The translations under genes were made by a program, and so were the position numbers. This document shows, piece by piece, positions 6,903 to 16,656 of a DNA stretch of 64,000 nucleotides (positions are counted from its first letter, which is position 1; every line of letters starts with the position of its first letter). The stretch comes from Tatumella morbirosei (GTDB lineage: Bacteria; Pseudomonadota; Gammaproteobacteria; Enterobacterales; Enterobacteriaceae): positions 62,001-126,000 of the forward strand of contig NZ_JPKR02000004.1 in the NCBI RefSeq assembly GCF_000757425.2. The letters are read 5' to 3'. The notes beneath the pieces are model-generated. The model was not told where the DNA came from and did not search any database. It saw only the letters and a list, made by a program, of their open reading frames with translations.

Positions 6903-8579
6903 ATGACTAAGCAAACAACCCGTTTTCGTGATGTTGAAATTCGTTCTCCGCGTGGTAATACGCTGAATGCTAAAAGCTGGCTGACAGAAGCTCCGCTACG
7001 GATGTTAATGAATAATCTGGATCCTGAAGTGGCAGAAAACCCGAAAGAGCTGGTGGTTTACGGTGGTATAGGGCGTGCAGCCAGAAACTGGGAGTGCTAT
7101 GACAAAATCGTCTCGACACTTAAACAGCTTGAAGATGATGAAACCTTGTTGGTGCAGTCAGGTAAACCGGTGGGGGTATTTAAAACTCACAGCAATGCCC
7201 CGCGTGTGTTAATTGCTAACTCTAACCTGGTCCCACACTGGGCCACCTGGGAGCACTTTAATGAACTGGATGCCAAAGGACTGGCGATGTACGGACAGAT
7301 GACTGCTGGTTCATGGATCTACATCGGCAGTCAGGGGATTGTACAGGGGACTTACGAGACTTTTGTTGAAACGGGCCGTCAGCATTATGAGGGATCTTTA
7401 CGCGGTCGCTGGGTGTTAACGGCAGGGCTGGGCGGTATGGGGGGAGCTCAGCCATTAGCTGCTACCTTAGCCGGAGCCTGCTCACTGAATATTGAGTGCC
7501 AGCAGTCCCGTATCGATTTTCGTCTGCGTACCGGGTATGTGGATGAGCAGGCCAGCTCGCTGGATGATGCGCTGGAACGCCTGAAAAATTACACCGCCAA
7601 AGGTGAGGCGATTTCTATTGCTTTACATGGCAATGCGGCAGAGATACTCCCGGAACTGGTACGTCGTGGAGTACGTCCGGATATGGTAACGGACCAGACC
7701 AGTGCCCATGATCCGTTAAACGGCTATCTGCCGGTAGGCTGGGACTGGGAAACCTATCGCGCGAAAGCAGAAACAGAACCGGCCGCCGTCATTCTCGCTG
7801 CCAAAAACTCCATGGCTCAGCATGTGCGTGCGATGCTGGATTTTCAGAAACAGGGTATTCCGGTCTTTGACTACGGCAATAATATCCGCCAGATGGCGAT
7901 GGAAATGGGCGTGGAAAATGCCTTCGATTTCCCGGGCTTTGTTCCCGCGTACATTCGTCCGTTGTTCTGTCGTGGGATTGGACCTTTCCGCTGGGCAGCA
8001 CTGTCAGGGTCTCCGGAAGATATTTACCGTACCGATGCCAAAGTGAAAGAGCTGATTGCTGATGATGAGCATCTGCACCGCTGGCTGGATATGGCCCGCG
8101 AACGTATCAGCTTCCAGGGGTTACCTGCCCGTATCTGCTGGGTTGGTCTGGGTCAGCGTGCCCGTCTCGGCCTGGCATTTAATGAAATGGTTCGCAGTGG
8201 TGAACTCTCAGCACCTATAGTGATCGGCCGCGATCATCTGGACTCAGGATCCGTTGCCAGCCCGAACCGCGAAACAGAATCGATGAAAGATGGTTCCGAT
8301 GCGGTATCGGACTGGCCGTTGCTCAATGCCCTGCTTAACACTGCCAGCGGCGCAACCTGGGTCTCTTTGCACCATGGTGGTGGGGTAGGTATGGGCTTCT
8401 CCCAGCACTCCGGAATGGTCATTGTTTGTGATGGCACTGATGAAGCCGCAGAACGTATTGTCCGGGTTCTGAGTAATGACCCGGCAACCGGTGTAATGCG
8501 TCATGCAGATGCCGGTTACGACATCGCGATTGAATGTGCCCGTGAACAGGGGCTGAACCTGCCGATGATTAATGGCTGA
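6903..8579 (+). CDS. hutU: Urocanate hydratase HutU
   Basis: Cytoplasmic NAD-dependent enzyme converting urocanate to 4-imidazolone-5-propionate, the second step of histidine degradation. The 558 residues match the normal length (about 555-560). NAD-binding and catalytic motifs are visible: [17 protein letters not shown] (core [10 protein letters not shown]), [43 protein letters not shown] (core [10 protein letters not shown]), and [15 protein letters not shown] with the catalytic Cys near residue 411. A purine-rich site AAGGTAAGG precedes the ATG. It is the first gene of the hutU-permease-hutI-hutG operon and is transcribed away from the transporter operon. Confidence 0.97.
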   Translation: MTKQTTRFRDVEIRSPRGNTLNAKSWLTEAPLRMLMNNLDPEVAENPKELVVYGGIGRAARNWECYDKIVSTLKQLEDDETLLVQSGKPVGVFKTHSNAPRVLIANSNLVPHWATWEHFNELDAKGLAMYGQMTAGSWIYIGSQGIVQGTYETFVETGRQHYEGSLRGRWVLTAGLGGMGGAQPLAATLAGACSLNIECQQSRIDFRLRTGYVDEQASSLDDALERLKNYTAKGEAISIALHGNAAEILPELVRRGVRPDMVTDQTSAHDPLNGYLPVGWDWETYRAKAETEPAAVILAAKNSMAQHVRAMLDFQKQGIPVFDYGNNIRQMAMEMGVENAFDFPGFVPAYIRPLFCRGIGPFRWAALSGSPEDIYRTDAKVKELIADDEHLHRWLDMARERISFQGLPARICWVGLGQRARLGLAFNEMVRSGELSAPIVIGRDHLDSGSVASPNRETESMKDGSDAVSDWPLLNALLNTASGATWVSLHHGGGVGMGFSQHSGMVIVCDGTDEAAERIVRVLSNDPATGVMRHADAGYDIAIECAREQGLNLPMING

Positions 8580-8621
8580 TCGGACTATGAGACGCGGAAC
8601 TCACTGTTTCCGTTATTTATC

Positions 8622-8639
8622 GTGCGGCTCAGGCCGCAC
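8622..8639 (+). terminator. Stem-loop between hutU and the permease gene
   Basis: GTGCGGC-TCAG-GCCGCAC forms a perfect 7-bp stem with a 4-base loop in the 84-base gap after hutU. No U tract follows, so it is more likely an mRNA-stabilising or processing hairpin, or a partial attenuator, than a full terminator. Confidence 0.45.
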
Positions 8640-8663
8640 ATTTACTGGTTGCGGGAGATAACG

Positions 8664-10031
8664 ATGAGCCAAAATAGTTTTACCGAAACCCGTTCTATTG
8701 AACCGATTCCTGACAATGAACGCCACGGCAGTATCTTCAGTCAGTTTACCTTGTGGATGGGGGCGAATCTGCAAATCACGGCGGTGATTACCGGTGCGCT
8801 GGCCATCGTGTTTGGTGGTGATGTGTTCTGGTCTTTGATTGGCTTAGCTATCGGCCAGGTTGCCGGCGGCATTGTCATGGCACTGCATGCAGCCCAGGGA
8901 CCGAAACTCGGAATCCCTCAGATGATTAGCAGCCGCGTGCAGTTTGGGGTTTATGGTGCCTGCCTGCCTATTCTGTTGGTATGCCTGATGTATCTTGGTT
9001 TTATTGCCACCGGCGCGGTACTTTCAGGGCAGGCGATCTCTGCTATTTTTGGCATTTCTGAAACCAGCGGAATTGTAATCTTTGCTGTTGCCACATTAAT
9101 CATCGCTTATACCGGATACCGGTTAATTCACCTGATGGGCAAACTGGCGAGTCTGATTGGGATTATAGCCTTTGTCTGGCTGTTCTGGAAAATGGGAACC
9201 CTCCACCCGTTAAGTGAACTGTTAATCGTTCAGCCATTTCACTGGGCTACGCTGCTGACGGCGGTCGGACTGTCCGCCTCCTGGCAGATTACGTTCGGGC
9301 CTTACGTGGCAGACTATTCCCGATATCTTCCTGTCAGTACCTCGTCACGCAAGGTGTTTTTTGCCGTAGGCGGCGGATCGGTGATTGGTGCTCAGGTAGC
9401 GATGACCATGGGAATGTTTGCTGCTGCATTATCACAGGGAAAACTGATGGGTCATGAAGTTGAATACATCGTCAGTCTGGGAGGCACCGGTGGGGTGGCT
9501 ATCCTGCTCTATCTGAGCATTGCCTTTGGCAAGCTAACCATCAACACTCTGAATGCCTATGGTAGCATGATGTGCCTGGCGACCGTCTACAATTGCCGTG
9601 GCCGCGTGGCGCATATTAGTCAACTGGCGCGACTGTCCATTCTGGCGGCGGTAATCATTGTGGCCACCGGGCTTGCCATGATTGGTCAGCATTCCTTCCT
9701 GAGTACCTTCAAATCTTTTCTGTTGTTCCTGCTGACCTTTTTTACTCCCTGGAGCGCCGTTAACCTGGTGGATTATTACTTTTTTAACCACCAGTCGATC
9801 GACATCGCTGCGCTGAATAATCCTTCGGGCAAATACCGGGCATGGAATGCCGTGGGGCTGGGGACCTATCTGCTGGGGGTGGTAGTACAAACGCCATTTA
9901 TCGACAGTGGATTTTACAGTGGGCCCATGGTCAAAGTGTTAGGGGGTGTTGATATCTCCTGGATGATTGGACTGCTGTTGCCGGCGATTGTTTATTACTG
10001 GCTGCGCAAACGTGAGTCAGTACACGACTAA
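8664..10031 (+). CDS. NCS1-family (CodB-like) permease, probable urocanate transporter
   Basis: A 455-residue nucleobase:cation symporter-1 family protein with about twelve membrane segments. Landmarks are [18 protein letters not shown] (family pattern near TM1), [23 protein letters not shown] (core [12 protein letters not shown]) and [14 protein letters not shown]. The ATG at 8664 is preceded by GGGAG; the frame is open 14 codons further upstream, but that part has no ribosome-binding site and overlaps the hairpin. Pseudomonas hut operons contain a codB-like gene shown to import urocanate, so urocanate is the likely substrate. Cytosine or another heterocycle remains possible. Confidence 0.8.
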   Translation: MSQNSFTETRSIEPIPDNERHGSIFSQFTLWMGANLQITAVITGALAIVFGGDVFWSLIGLAIGQVAGGIVMALHAAQGPKLGIPQMISSRVQFGVYGACLPILLVCLMYLGFIATGAVLSGQAISAIFGISETSGIVIFAVATLIIAYTGYRLIHLMGKLASLIGIIAFVWLFWKMGTLHPLSELLIVQPFHWATLLTAVGLSASWQITFGPYVADYSRYLPVSTSSRKVFFAVGGGSVIGAQVAMTMGMFAAALSQGKLMGHEVEYIVSLGGTGGVAILLYLSIAFGKLTINTLNAYGSMMCLATVYNCRGRVAHISQLARLSILAAVIIVATGLAMIGQHSFLSTFKSFLLFLLTFFTPWSAVNLVDYYFFNHQSIDIAALNNPSGKYRAWNAVGLGTYLLGVVVQTPFIDSGFYSGPMVKVLGGVDISWMIGLLLPAIVYYWLRKRESVHD

Positions 10032-10042
10032 AGAGGTTTGAT

Positions 10043-11251
10043 ATGTACACACTTTGGCATCACTGCCGTGCAGTGACCATGTCCGGCGGAAAATATAATC
10101 TGATCTCTGATGCAGCACTGCTGACTCACGGAAAGACGATTTTTTGGATCGGAGAGTCCGGCGATCTCCCGCAGGTTCCGGTAACCAACCGGGTCGACCT
10201 GAACGGGCGGCTGGTCACTCCCGGACTGGTGGATTGTCATACGCATTCGGTATTTGGCGGTAACCGTGCAGCAGAATTTGAACAACGGCTGCAGGGCGTC
10301 AGTTATGCTGAGATCGCCGCTGCCGGCGGCGGAATAGCCAGTACCGTGCGCGAGACGCGCGCCGCCAGCGAACAGCTATTGTTCAGGCAGGCTGGCCAAC
10401 GGATTCAGGCTTTAAGGCAGGATGGAGTCACCGCGCTGGAGATAAAATCCGGATACGGTCTGGATCTGCAAAGTGAACGAAAAATGTTGCGTGTGATCAG
10501 ACAGCTTGGTCAGAAGCTGCCTCTGACTATCCGCAGTACCTGCCTCGCCGCGCATGCGGTTCCGCCGGAATATCAGGGGCGTGCCGATGACTGGATCGAT
10601 TACATCTGCGGGCAGCTGCTACCCGAACTGCACCAGGAAGGGCTGGTCGATGCGGTAGATGCGTTTTGTGAGCACCTGGCATTTACGTCAGCTCAGGTGG
10701 AGCGGGTCTTTCAGGTGGCCACCTCACTGGGTTTACCGGTAAAACTGCATGCGGAACAACTTTCTCTGCAACATGGTGCGGCTTTGGCCGCACGCTATCA
10801 TGCATTGTCAGCCGACCATCTGGAATATCTGTGTGAGCCGGATATCGCAGAGATGGCACAGCAGGGCACCGTCGCGGTGTTACTGCCGGGTGCCTATTAC
10901 TTTTTACGGGAAACCCGGCTACCGCCGGTCAGTTTACTGCGTCAGTATGGGGTTGCGATGGCAATTTCCAGTGATATGAACCCCGGAACCTCGCCGATGT
11001 TATCGCTGAGATTAGTGATGAATATGGCCTGTACCTTGTTCCGGATGACACCGGAAGAGGCGCTGGCGGGAGTGACGGTTTATGCAGCCCGGGCACTGGG
11101 TATTGAAAATGATTGTGGTTCACTCGAAGCGGGTAAAGAGGCCAGCTTTGTTGCCTGGGATGTAGAACATCCCGCTGAACTTAGTTACTGGCTGGGTGGG
11201 GCATTATCGAAACAGGTTATTTTTCAGGGGGAGGAAGTCTATCGTGACTAA
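10043..11251 (+). CDS. hutI: Imidazolonepropionase HutI
   Basis: A 402-residue amidohydrolase-superfamily enzyme opening the ring of 4-imidazolone-5-propionate to N-formimino-L-glutamate, the third step. The metal-binding motifs are in order: [32 protein letters not shown] and [10 protein letters not shown]. An AGAGG ribosome-binding site lies six bases before the ATG. The gene follows the permease after 11 bases, and its stop overlaps the hutG start by eight bases. Confidence 0.96.
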   Translation: MYTLWHHCRAVTMSGGKYNLISDAALLTHGKTIFWIGESGDLPQVPVTNRVDLNGRLVTPGLVDCHTHSVFGGNRAAEFEQRLQGVSYAEIAAAGGGIASTVRETRAASEQLLFRQAGQRIQALRQDGVTALEIKSGYGLDLQSERKMLRVIRQLGQKLPLTIRSTCLAAHAVPPEYQGRADDWIDYICGQLLPELHQEGLVDAVDAFCEHLAFTSAQVERVFQVATSLGLPVKLHAEQLSLQHGAALAARYHALSADHLEYLCEPDIAEMAQQGTVAVLLPGAYYFLRETRLPPVSLLRQYGVAMAISSDMNPGTSPMLSLRLVMNMACTLFRMTPEEALAGVTVYAARALGIENDCGSLEAGKEASFVAWDVEHPAELSYWLGGALSKQVIFQGEEVYRD

Positions 11252-12056
11252 GGCATTTGAATTAACCCGCGGAACTCTACCATTGCTGGTTAGTATGCCC
11301 CATCCGGGCACAGCACTCACCAAAGGCGTTGCGGCCGAACTGACCACCAGAGGGCGCCGGCTGGAAGATACCGACTGGCACATTCCGGATCTTTATCAGG
11401 GGATTGCTGAATTGGGTGCCAGCACTCTCGTGGCCGGCTATTCACGTTATGTGGTGGATTTAAATCGCCCGGCCGATGATAAACCATTGTACAGCAGTGC
11501 GACCACCGGACTGTTCACCGACATTTTCTTTGACGGAGAGCCCCTGTTTACCCCGGGAGGCCAGCCGGATCAGGCAGAAAAGGCGCAGATTCTCTCTTCT
11601 GTCTGGCAACCTTATCATGATGCTTTGGCCACTGAACTGACAAGGTTACGGGATAAGTTTGGCTACGTGTTGCTCTGGGATGCACACTCAATACGCTCAG
11701 TTGTTCCCCGGCTATTTGAGGGCCGTTTGCCAGATCTTAATTTTGGTACCGCTGATGGCCATAGCTGTGACCCGGCACTTAGCCAGGCTTTACTTAATTG
11801 TTGTGAAAATCCACCGGCAGATGCGCCCCGGTACAGCCACGTACTGAACGGCCGGTTCAAAGGCGGCTACATTACCCGGCACTATGGCAATCCACAGCAA
11901 CATATTCATGCTGTTCAGCTGGAAATGGCGCAGTGTATTTACATGGATGAGGAAAGCTTTGCCTGGCAACCGGCTATCGCCGCTGGGGTTCAGCGTCTGC
12001 TTCAGGCTTTGATAATGACCGCGCTGGACTGGGGGAAACAAACATATCATCAATAA
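11244..12056 (+). CDS. hutG: N-formylglutamate deformylase HutG (Pseudomonas type)
   Basis: A 270-residue member of the N-formylglutamate amidohydrolase family, which releases formate and L-glutamate in the last step of the five-step pathway. Motifs seen are SMPHPGT near the start, [18 protein letters not shown] and [13 protein letters not shown]. The start is a GTG at 11244 inside the end of hutI, chosen because a strong GGGGGAGGAAG site lies just upstream and the family homology begins there. It is not the arginase-type formimidoylglutamase of Klebsiella and Salmonella, so HutF is also required; its start is seen at the left edge. Confidence 0.9.
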   Translation: MTKAFELTRGTLPLLVSMPHPGTALTKGVAAELTTRGRRLEDTDWHIPDLYQGIAELGASTLVAGYSRYVVDLNRPADDKPLYSSATTGLFTDIFFDGEPLFTPGGQPDQAEKAQILSSVWQPYHDALATELTRLRDKFGYVLLWDAHSIRSVVPRLFEGRLPDLNFGTADGHSCDPALSQALLNCCENPPADAPRYSHVLNGRFKGGYITRHYGNPQQHIHAVQLEMAQCIYMDEESFAWQPAIAAGVQRLLQALIMTALDWGKQTYHQ

Positions 12057-12423
12057 TGACCTTTGACATTCCTCCGGGGCAGGTAACAGGTTATCTGACA
12101 ACATTTCCACCTGATATAATTTCAATCCCCGGGTTCACTGCCATGCGGTGACCCGGTATTCATCTCCGGTAAGGTGACTTATCAGGGGCTCTTTGCCAGG
12201 GAGTCCCGTCTCTGCTGGCTATGACTAAAAGCCATCAGTCACCCGTTATTGTTGCTTTTTCCGACGGAATGTTCAGCCATCACCCCTTCAGCCAACCATT
12301 ACGCTTATCACGCTATTGTTAACAGAGTTTCTTAACATAAAGTAATCTGCTGCTCATCACAGTTTTCTCCAATAAATCACGCTCTGATACGCGCCTGAAC
12401 TACTGTATTTACAAAGGGCGACC
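12057..12423. other. Intergenic region between hutG and idnD
   Basis: This stretch of 367 bp has no convincing gene. Near 12129-12154 an imperfect inverted repeat (CCGGGT...ACCCGG) could form a hairpin that ends the hut transcript, although no T tract follows. The right half is A+T-richer and must carry the idnD promoter. No clear GntR/IdnR operator was identified. Confidence 0.4.
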
Positions 12424-13467
12424 ATGAGTACCACTATGAAGACGACAACCTATTCCTGCATGATTACCGGCAAACATCAGGTGGAAGTGACAAGCCAGCA
12501 GGTCGATTATCAGGGCACCGGCACTCTGGTTCGGATTACCCGTGGCGGGATCTGTGGCTCTGATTTGCATTATTATCAGCACGGCAAGGTGGGCAGTTTT
12601 GCCGTGAAAATGCCCATGATCCTCGGGCATGAGGTGATTGGTTATGTGGTGAAAAGTGATAACCCGGAGTTACAGGAAAACCAGAAGGTTGCGGTCAATC
12701 CCTCCAAACCTTGTGGCCACTGTAAATACTGCGAAGCCGGGCAGGAAAATCAGTGCACCACTATGCGTTTTTTTGGCAGTGCGATGTATTTTCCGCATGT
12801 AGATGGTGGTTTTAGTCAGTATAAAATTGTCGACACTGCTCAGTGCATTCCCTTCAATCATCAGGCCGATGACCGGGTGATGGTGTTTGCCGAACCGCTG
12901 GCGGTGTGTATTCATGCGACACATCAGGCAGGTGATCTGCAGGATAAAAAAGTATTTATTTCTGGCGTGGGACCCATCGGTTGCCTGATCGCGGCAGCCG
13001 CTAAAGCCCGCGGTGCCGCAGAAGTGGTGTGTGCCGATATCAGCCCGCGTTCGCTGAGCATGGCGGAGGCGATGGGGGCCACACAGACCATTGATGCTGC
13101 AAACGGGGATTTCACCCCTTTTCTCGCCGATAAAGGTTACTTCGATGTCTCCTTCGAAGCCTCGGGCCATCCCGCTTCTCTGACCCGTTGTCTGGAGGTC
13201 ACCCGTGCGAAAGGTACGCTGGTACAGGTTGGCATGGGCGGGGATGTGCCTGGCTTTCCGATTATGATGTTGATTGCTAAAGAGATAAACCTGGTCGGAT
13301 CGTTCCGCTTTACCCATGAATTTGCGACCGCCGTTGAATGGCTGGAAAAAGGGACGATCAATCCATTGCCGTTATATAGCGGTGAATTTGATTATCATGA
13401 AATTGATGCGGCGCTAAATTTTGCCGGAGATAAACAGAAAGCCGCAAAAGTTCAGCTGTGTTTTTAG
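12424..13467 (+). CDS. idnD: L-idonate 5-dehydrogenase
   Basis: A 347-residue zinc-dependent medium-chain dehydrogenase that oxidises L-idonate to 5-keto-D-gluconate. It aligns almost without gaps with my memory of E. coli IdnD. The catalytic zinc region is GGICGSDLHYYQHGKVG with GHEVIG. Four structural-zinc Cys lie in KPCGHCKYCEAGQENQC. A glycine-rich nucleotide site SGVGPIGCL follows near residue 180. An AAGGG ribosome-binding site precedes the ATG at 12424. In E. coli it sits in idnDOTR; here only the permease follows, with no idnO, idnR or idnK. Confidence 0.93.
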   Translation: MSTTMKTTTYSCMITGKHQVEVTSQQVDYQGTGTLVRITRGGICGSDLHYYQHGKVGSFAVKMPMILGHEVIGYVVKSDNPELQENQKVAVNPSKPCGHCKYCEAGQENQCTTMRFFGSAMYFPHVDGGFSQYKIVDTAQCIPFNHQADDRVMVFAEPLAVCIHATHQAGDLQDKKVFISGVGPIGCLIAAAAKARGAAEVVCADISPRSLSMAEAMGATQTIDAANGDFTPFLADKGYFDVSFEASGHPASLTRCLEVTRAKGTLVQVGMGGDVPGFPIMMLIAKEINLVGSFRFTHEFATAVEWLEKGTINPLPLYSGEFDYHEIDAALNFAGDKQKAAKVQLCF

Positions 13468-13607
13468 GCGAGCCTGTCATGAGTTTCGCTACTGTTTATC
13501 CGCTGTCCGGAACGTGGCGTTAACTCTCTGATGTGCTGAATCAGGGGTGTTTTTACTTTTTATTCCTCGGTTATTGTCTGTTTTTACCTTTTTATGGGAG
13601 CTGTACC

Positions 13608-14927
13608 ATGCCAATTACAATAATAGCGCTCGGGGTAATACTGCTGCTGGTCCTGATGATTGTGTTCAAGGCCAATGGCTTCTTGTCGCTGATCTTTGTC
13701 TCCATCGTCGTCGGTATTGCTGAAGGGATGACTCCGTTGCAGGCCCTGGCTTCCGTCCAGAAGGGGGTCGGCGGCACACTGGGCAGTCTGGCGATGATTC
13801 TGGGGTTTGGTGCCATGCTGGGTAAGCTGGTGTCGGATACCGGGGCTGCCCAACGGGTGGCGACGACGCTGATTGCGGCCTTTGGTAAACAGCGGGTGCA
13901 GTGGGCACTGATGGTGACAGGGCTGATTGTCGGGCTGGCGATGTTCTATGAAATTGGCTTCGTCCTGCTGTTACCGCTGGTGTTTACCGTGGTGGCTGCC
14001 GCGGGTATGCCATTACTGTATGTGGGACTGCCGATGGTGGCCGCATTGTCGGTAACCCATTGTTTTCTGCCTCCGCACCCCGGTCCAACGGCGATTGCCG
14101 CTATCTTTGGGGCGAACCTGGGCACCACATTGTTGTATGGCATCATTATCACTCTCCCCACAGTGATAGTGGCGGGTCCTGTATTTTCTAAGTTTCTGAA
14201 GAATTTCGAAAAAGAGCCCCCTGAAGGACTGTATAACCCCAAAATTTTTGCCGAACATGAATTACCGGGATTCGGCATCAGTATCTTTGCGGCAGTTATC
14301 CCGGTGATCCTGATGGCGATTGCCGCCGTTTTTGAACTGACTACCCCGAAAGAGAATCTGTTCCGTCAGTTTTTCGAATTTATTGGCAACCCCGCGATCG
14401 CTTTGTTTATTGCCGTAGTGATAGCGGTATTTACCCTCGGATTGCGTAATGGCCGTAAAATGGGTGAAGTCATGGAGATGTGTAGCTCATCCATTTCAGC
14501 CATTGCCATGATTGTGTTTATCATTGCCGGTGGCGGAGCCTTTAAACAGGTGCTGGTCGACAGCGGAGTAGGCGATTTTATCGCAGGAATGATGAAAGGT
14601 TCATCATTGTCGCCGCTGCTGATGTGCTGGACCGTGGCGGCAATGCTGCGGATAGCGTTGGGATCAGCGACGGTGGCAGCGATTACCACTGCCGGCATTG
14701 TGACTCCGATTATTGCGGTGACTCATGCCGATCCTGCACTGATGGTGCTGGCGGTAGGGTCTGGCAGTGTGATCGCTTCGCACGTCAATGACCCGGGTTT
14801 CTGGTTGTTTAAAGGCTACTTTAACCTGAGTGTCACGGAAACACTGAAAACCTGGACCGTGATGGAAACTCTGATTTCGGTGATGGGTCTGGCCGGGGTG
14901 CTTATCCTTAACGCTATCCTGCACTGA
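13608..14927 (+). CDS. idnT: Gluconate/L-idonate:proton symporter (GntP family, IdnT-like)
   Basis: A 439-residue, roughly twelve-segment permease, the same length as E. coli IdnT. Signature stretches include LGFGAMLGKLVSDTGAAQR, ALSVTHCFLPPHPGPTA, IIAGGGAFKQVLVDSGVG and ASHVNDPGFWLFKGYF. The ATG at 13608 has a GGGAG site upstream; the open frame extends 25 codons further left but without family homology. The close resemblance to IdnT and the adjacent idnD support idonate or 5-ketogluconate uptake, with gluconate as a likely alternative substrate. The 140-bp gap from idnD has no visible terminator. Confidence 0.88.
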   Translation: MPITIIALGVILLLVLMIVFKANGFLSLIFVSIVVGIAEGMTPLQALASVQKGVGGTLGSLAMILGFGAMLGKLVSDTGAAQRVATTLIAAFGKQRVQWALMVTGLIVGLAMFYEIGFVLLLPLVFTVVAAAGMPLLYVGLPMVAALSVTHCFLPPHPGPTAIAAIFGANLGTTLLYGIIITLPTVIVAGPVFSKFLKNFEKEPPEGLYNPKIFAEHELPGFGISIFAAVIPVILMAIAAVFELTTPKENLFRQFFEFIGNPAIALFIAVVIAVFTLGLRNGRKMGEVMEMCSSSISAIAMIVFIIAGGGAFKQVLVDSGVGDFIAGMMKGSSLSPLLMCWTVAAMLRIALGSATVAAITTAGIVTPIIAVTHADPALMVLAVGSGSVIASHVNDPGFWLFKGYFNLSVTETLKTWTVMETLISVMGLAGVLILNAILH

Positions 14928-14951
14928 TCTCTCAGTGTAACAGGTAATTGT

Positions 14952-14974
14952 CTGCCGGAGGTTTGTGCCGGCAG
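14952..14974. terminator. Hairpin between convergent idnT and lactonase genes
   Basis: CTGCCGG, nine bases of loop and CCGGCAG form a 7-bp stem in the 97-bp gap between the two converging genes. There is no strong T tract on either side, so termination efficiency is uncertain. Confidence 0.5.
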
Positions 14975-15024
14975 GCAGTTCGTCAGAGGGCCTCCGTGCG
15001 GTACGGGATAACCTGCCGGTTATC

Positions 15025-16119
15025 TTAGCGCAGAAATTTAATATCGGTCGGGGTGCCAATATCCAGGCTGTTGCCGGTTGGGCGTAGTCCGCCGTTATGC
15101 GGATCGCGGGCTAATACCGTCACCCTGTTCGACCAGACATTGGCGACCAGCAGGAAGTGTCCAGTGTTATCAAAGGCAAAGGCCCTGGGTTCAATACCTC
15201 CGGACGAAAACTGCTGCCTGTCACTCAGTCGCCCGCTGTGCGGATCTACGCTGAATACTACTATTTCATTGCGTTGTTGGCGGTTACCGACGTAGAGAAA
15301 ACGTCCGTCAGGGCTGTACAGCACGCCGGCACCGGCTTTATCTTCCGCAGAGTCACTGTCTGCCAGTTCGAGCGTCTGAATAGCGTTCAGTTGGCCTTCA
15401 TTCATCTGAAACAGATGAACCTGTGCCGACATTTCGCTGACCACACAGACAAATCTGCCGTCATCAGAAAACGCGATGTGCCGTGGACCCGCGCCGCCAG
15501 GCAAACGGATATCATCCTGAGGTTGATGCAGGAAAGGCGTGTCGTTTTGCGGTTGATAATGGTAAATCCTGACAATATCTGCACCGAGATCGGCTACATA
15601 TAATATTTTGCCGTCGGGACTGATATTGACCGAATGAGCATGCCCGCTCTGCTGACGTTCCGCGACCACCGCCGATCCTTCTGCGAACCGGACATGCTGC
15701 ACGGCCTCACCAATTTCTCCTGAATCCACTAACGGAAACACAATAAATCCGGCATTGTTCATGCCGTCAGAATAGTTGGCCGCCAGCAGGTAGCGTCCAT
15801 CCGGAGTCAGACAGGCATGGGTCGGGTGCGCCCCCCGGGTTTGCTGGCTGTTGAGCAGACGCAACGGGCCTTGCGGGGTAATTTCTATCGCACTGACACG
15901 ACCGGTTTCACTTTCATTGGTGGTGTACAGAAAACGCTGATCCTGGCTGAGTACAATCCATGACGGGTTGTCGGTTTTCAGTCGGTCCACGACCTGCAGA
16001 CTGCCATCCGCTAACAGCTGTAAGCGGTAAATTCCTTCACTGGGATGTGCTGTTTTTTCTGCCCGCGGATGACCGGACATGCCGGTCCAGCTTCCCAGCA
16101 GTAGAGTTTGAGGTTGCAT
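15025..16119 (-). CDS. Lactonase, 7-bladed beta-propeller (6-phosphogluconolactonase family)
   Basis: A 364-residue protein of the YbhE/Pgl-type cytoplasmic lactonase family. Repeating propeller strands are visible, such as SPDGRFLYVGNR, SPDGKILYVADLG, SDDGRFVCVV and TPDGRYLLAANYSDG. The start is set at the ATG at 16119, with AGGAAA upstream; the 20 codons before it look like untranslated sequence. E. coli YbhE hydrolyses 6-phosphogluconolactone. Beside an idonate dehydrogenase and permease, hydrolysis of a sugar-acid lactone is an equally fair guess. It converges on idnT. Confidence 0.82.
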   Translation of the reverse strand: MQPQTLLLGSWTGMSGHPRAEKTAHPSEGIYRLQLLADGSLQVVDRLKTDNPSWIVLSQDQRFLYTTNESETGRVSAIEITPQGPLRLLNSQQTRGAHPTHACLTPDGRYLLAANYSDGMNNAGFIVFPLVDSGEIGEAVQHVRFAEGSAVVAERQQSGHAHSVNISPDGKILYVADLGADIVRIYHYQPQNDTPFLHQPQDDIRLPGGAGPRHIAFSDDGRFVCVVSEMSAQVHLFQMNEGQLNAIQTLELADSDSAEDKAGAGVLYSPDGRFLYVGNRQQRNEIVVFSVDPHSGRLSDRQQFSSGGIEPRAFAFDNTGHFLLVANVWSNRVTVLARDPHNGGLRPTGNSLDIGTPTDIKFLR

Positions 16120-16656
16120 AGTGTTCGTTTCCTGAGCCAGAGGCGCTTTCTTGTGAGCATACGTGATATTGCACGACAAAAATACCAGACGCCCGGCGGG
16201 ACAATATACGACGGAAGGGGCACTGGCGGGTATTCACCTTGCCCCGGATTCAGTAAAGTGAGGCTGAGTGACTTATTTATCTCTGATATTAATGTTTTTC
16301 GGTGAGCCAGAGACCAGGATTTTGAGGGCTATTTTTACCTCCGGGAATATGTTTCATTAATATTATGTCTATAAAAATAAGCAGGTTAATTTTACCCGGG
16401 GGTGAATATTCCTGTTCAGGCTGGCAGGACTGTGAAATAGTGAACCCGCATCTTTAGTGTAAAATTTATCTTATCAGTGACGAGGGTGGCTGCCTGAAGG
16501 TTGCCTTTCCGGGGGCGGGGTGATGTATACCACAACCGTTACACCCCGGCGGGTTCCGGTCTGGCGGAGCGCTTATCTCCTCCGTCTTAGCTTTCCGCAG
16601 TCCGGAGGGCAGGCTTTGGTAAATTTGCAGACGTACTTCATATTCAGGAGAAACGG
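16120..16656. other. Intergenic region between divergent lactonase and lipase genes
   Basis: These 537 bp contain the promoters of two divergent genes. The part from about 16320 to 16420 is A+T-rich. From about 16500 to 16570 there are G/C-rich imperfect repeats. A long antisense frame here runs into the lipase gene and looks like a shadow. No operator or small gene could be supported. Confidence 0.35.

Noticed and set aside
12670-13317. 215-codon antisense frame inside idnD
   Set aside because: It is fully covered by the well-supported idnD gene and has no family features.
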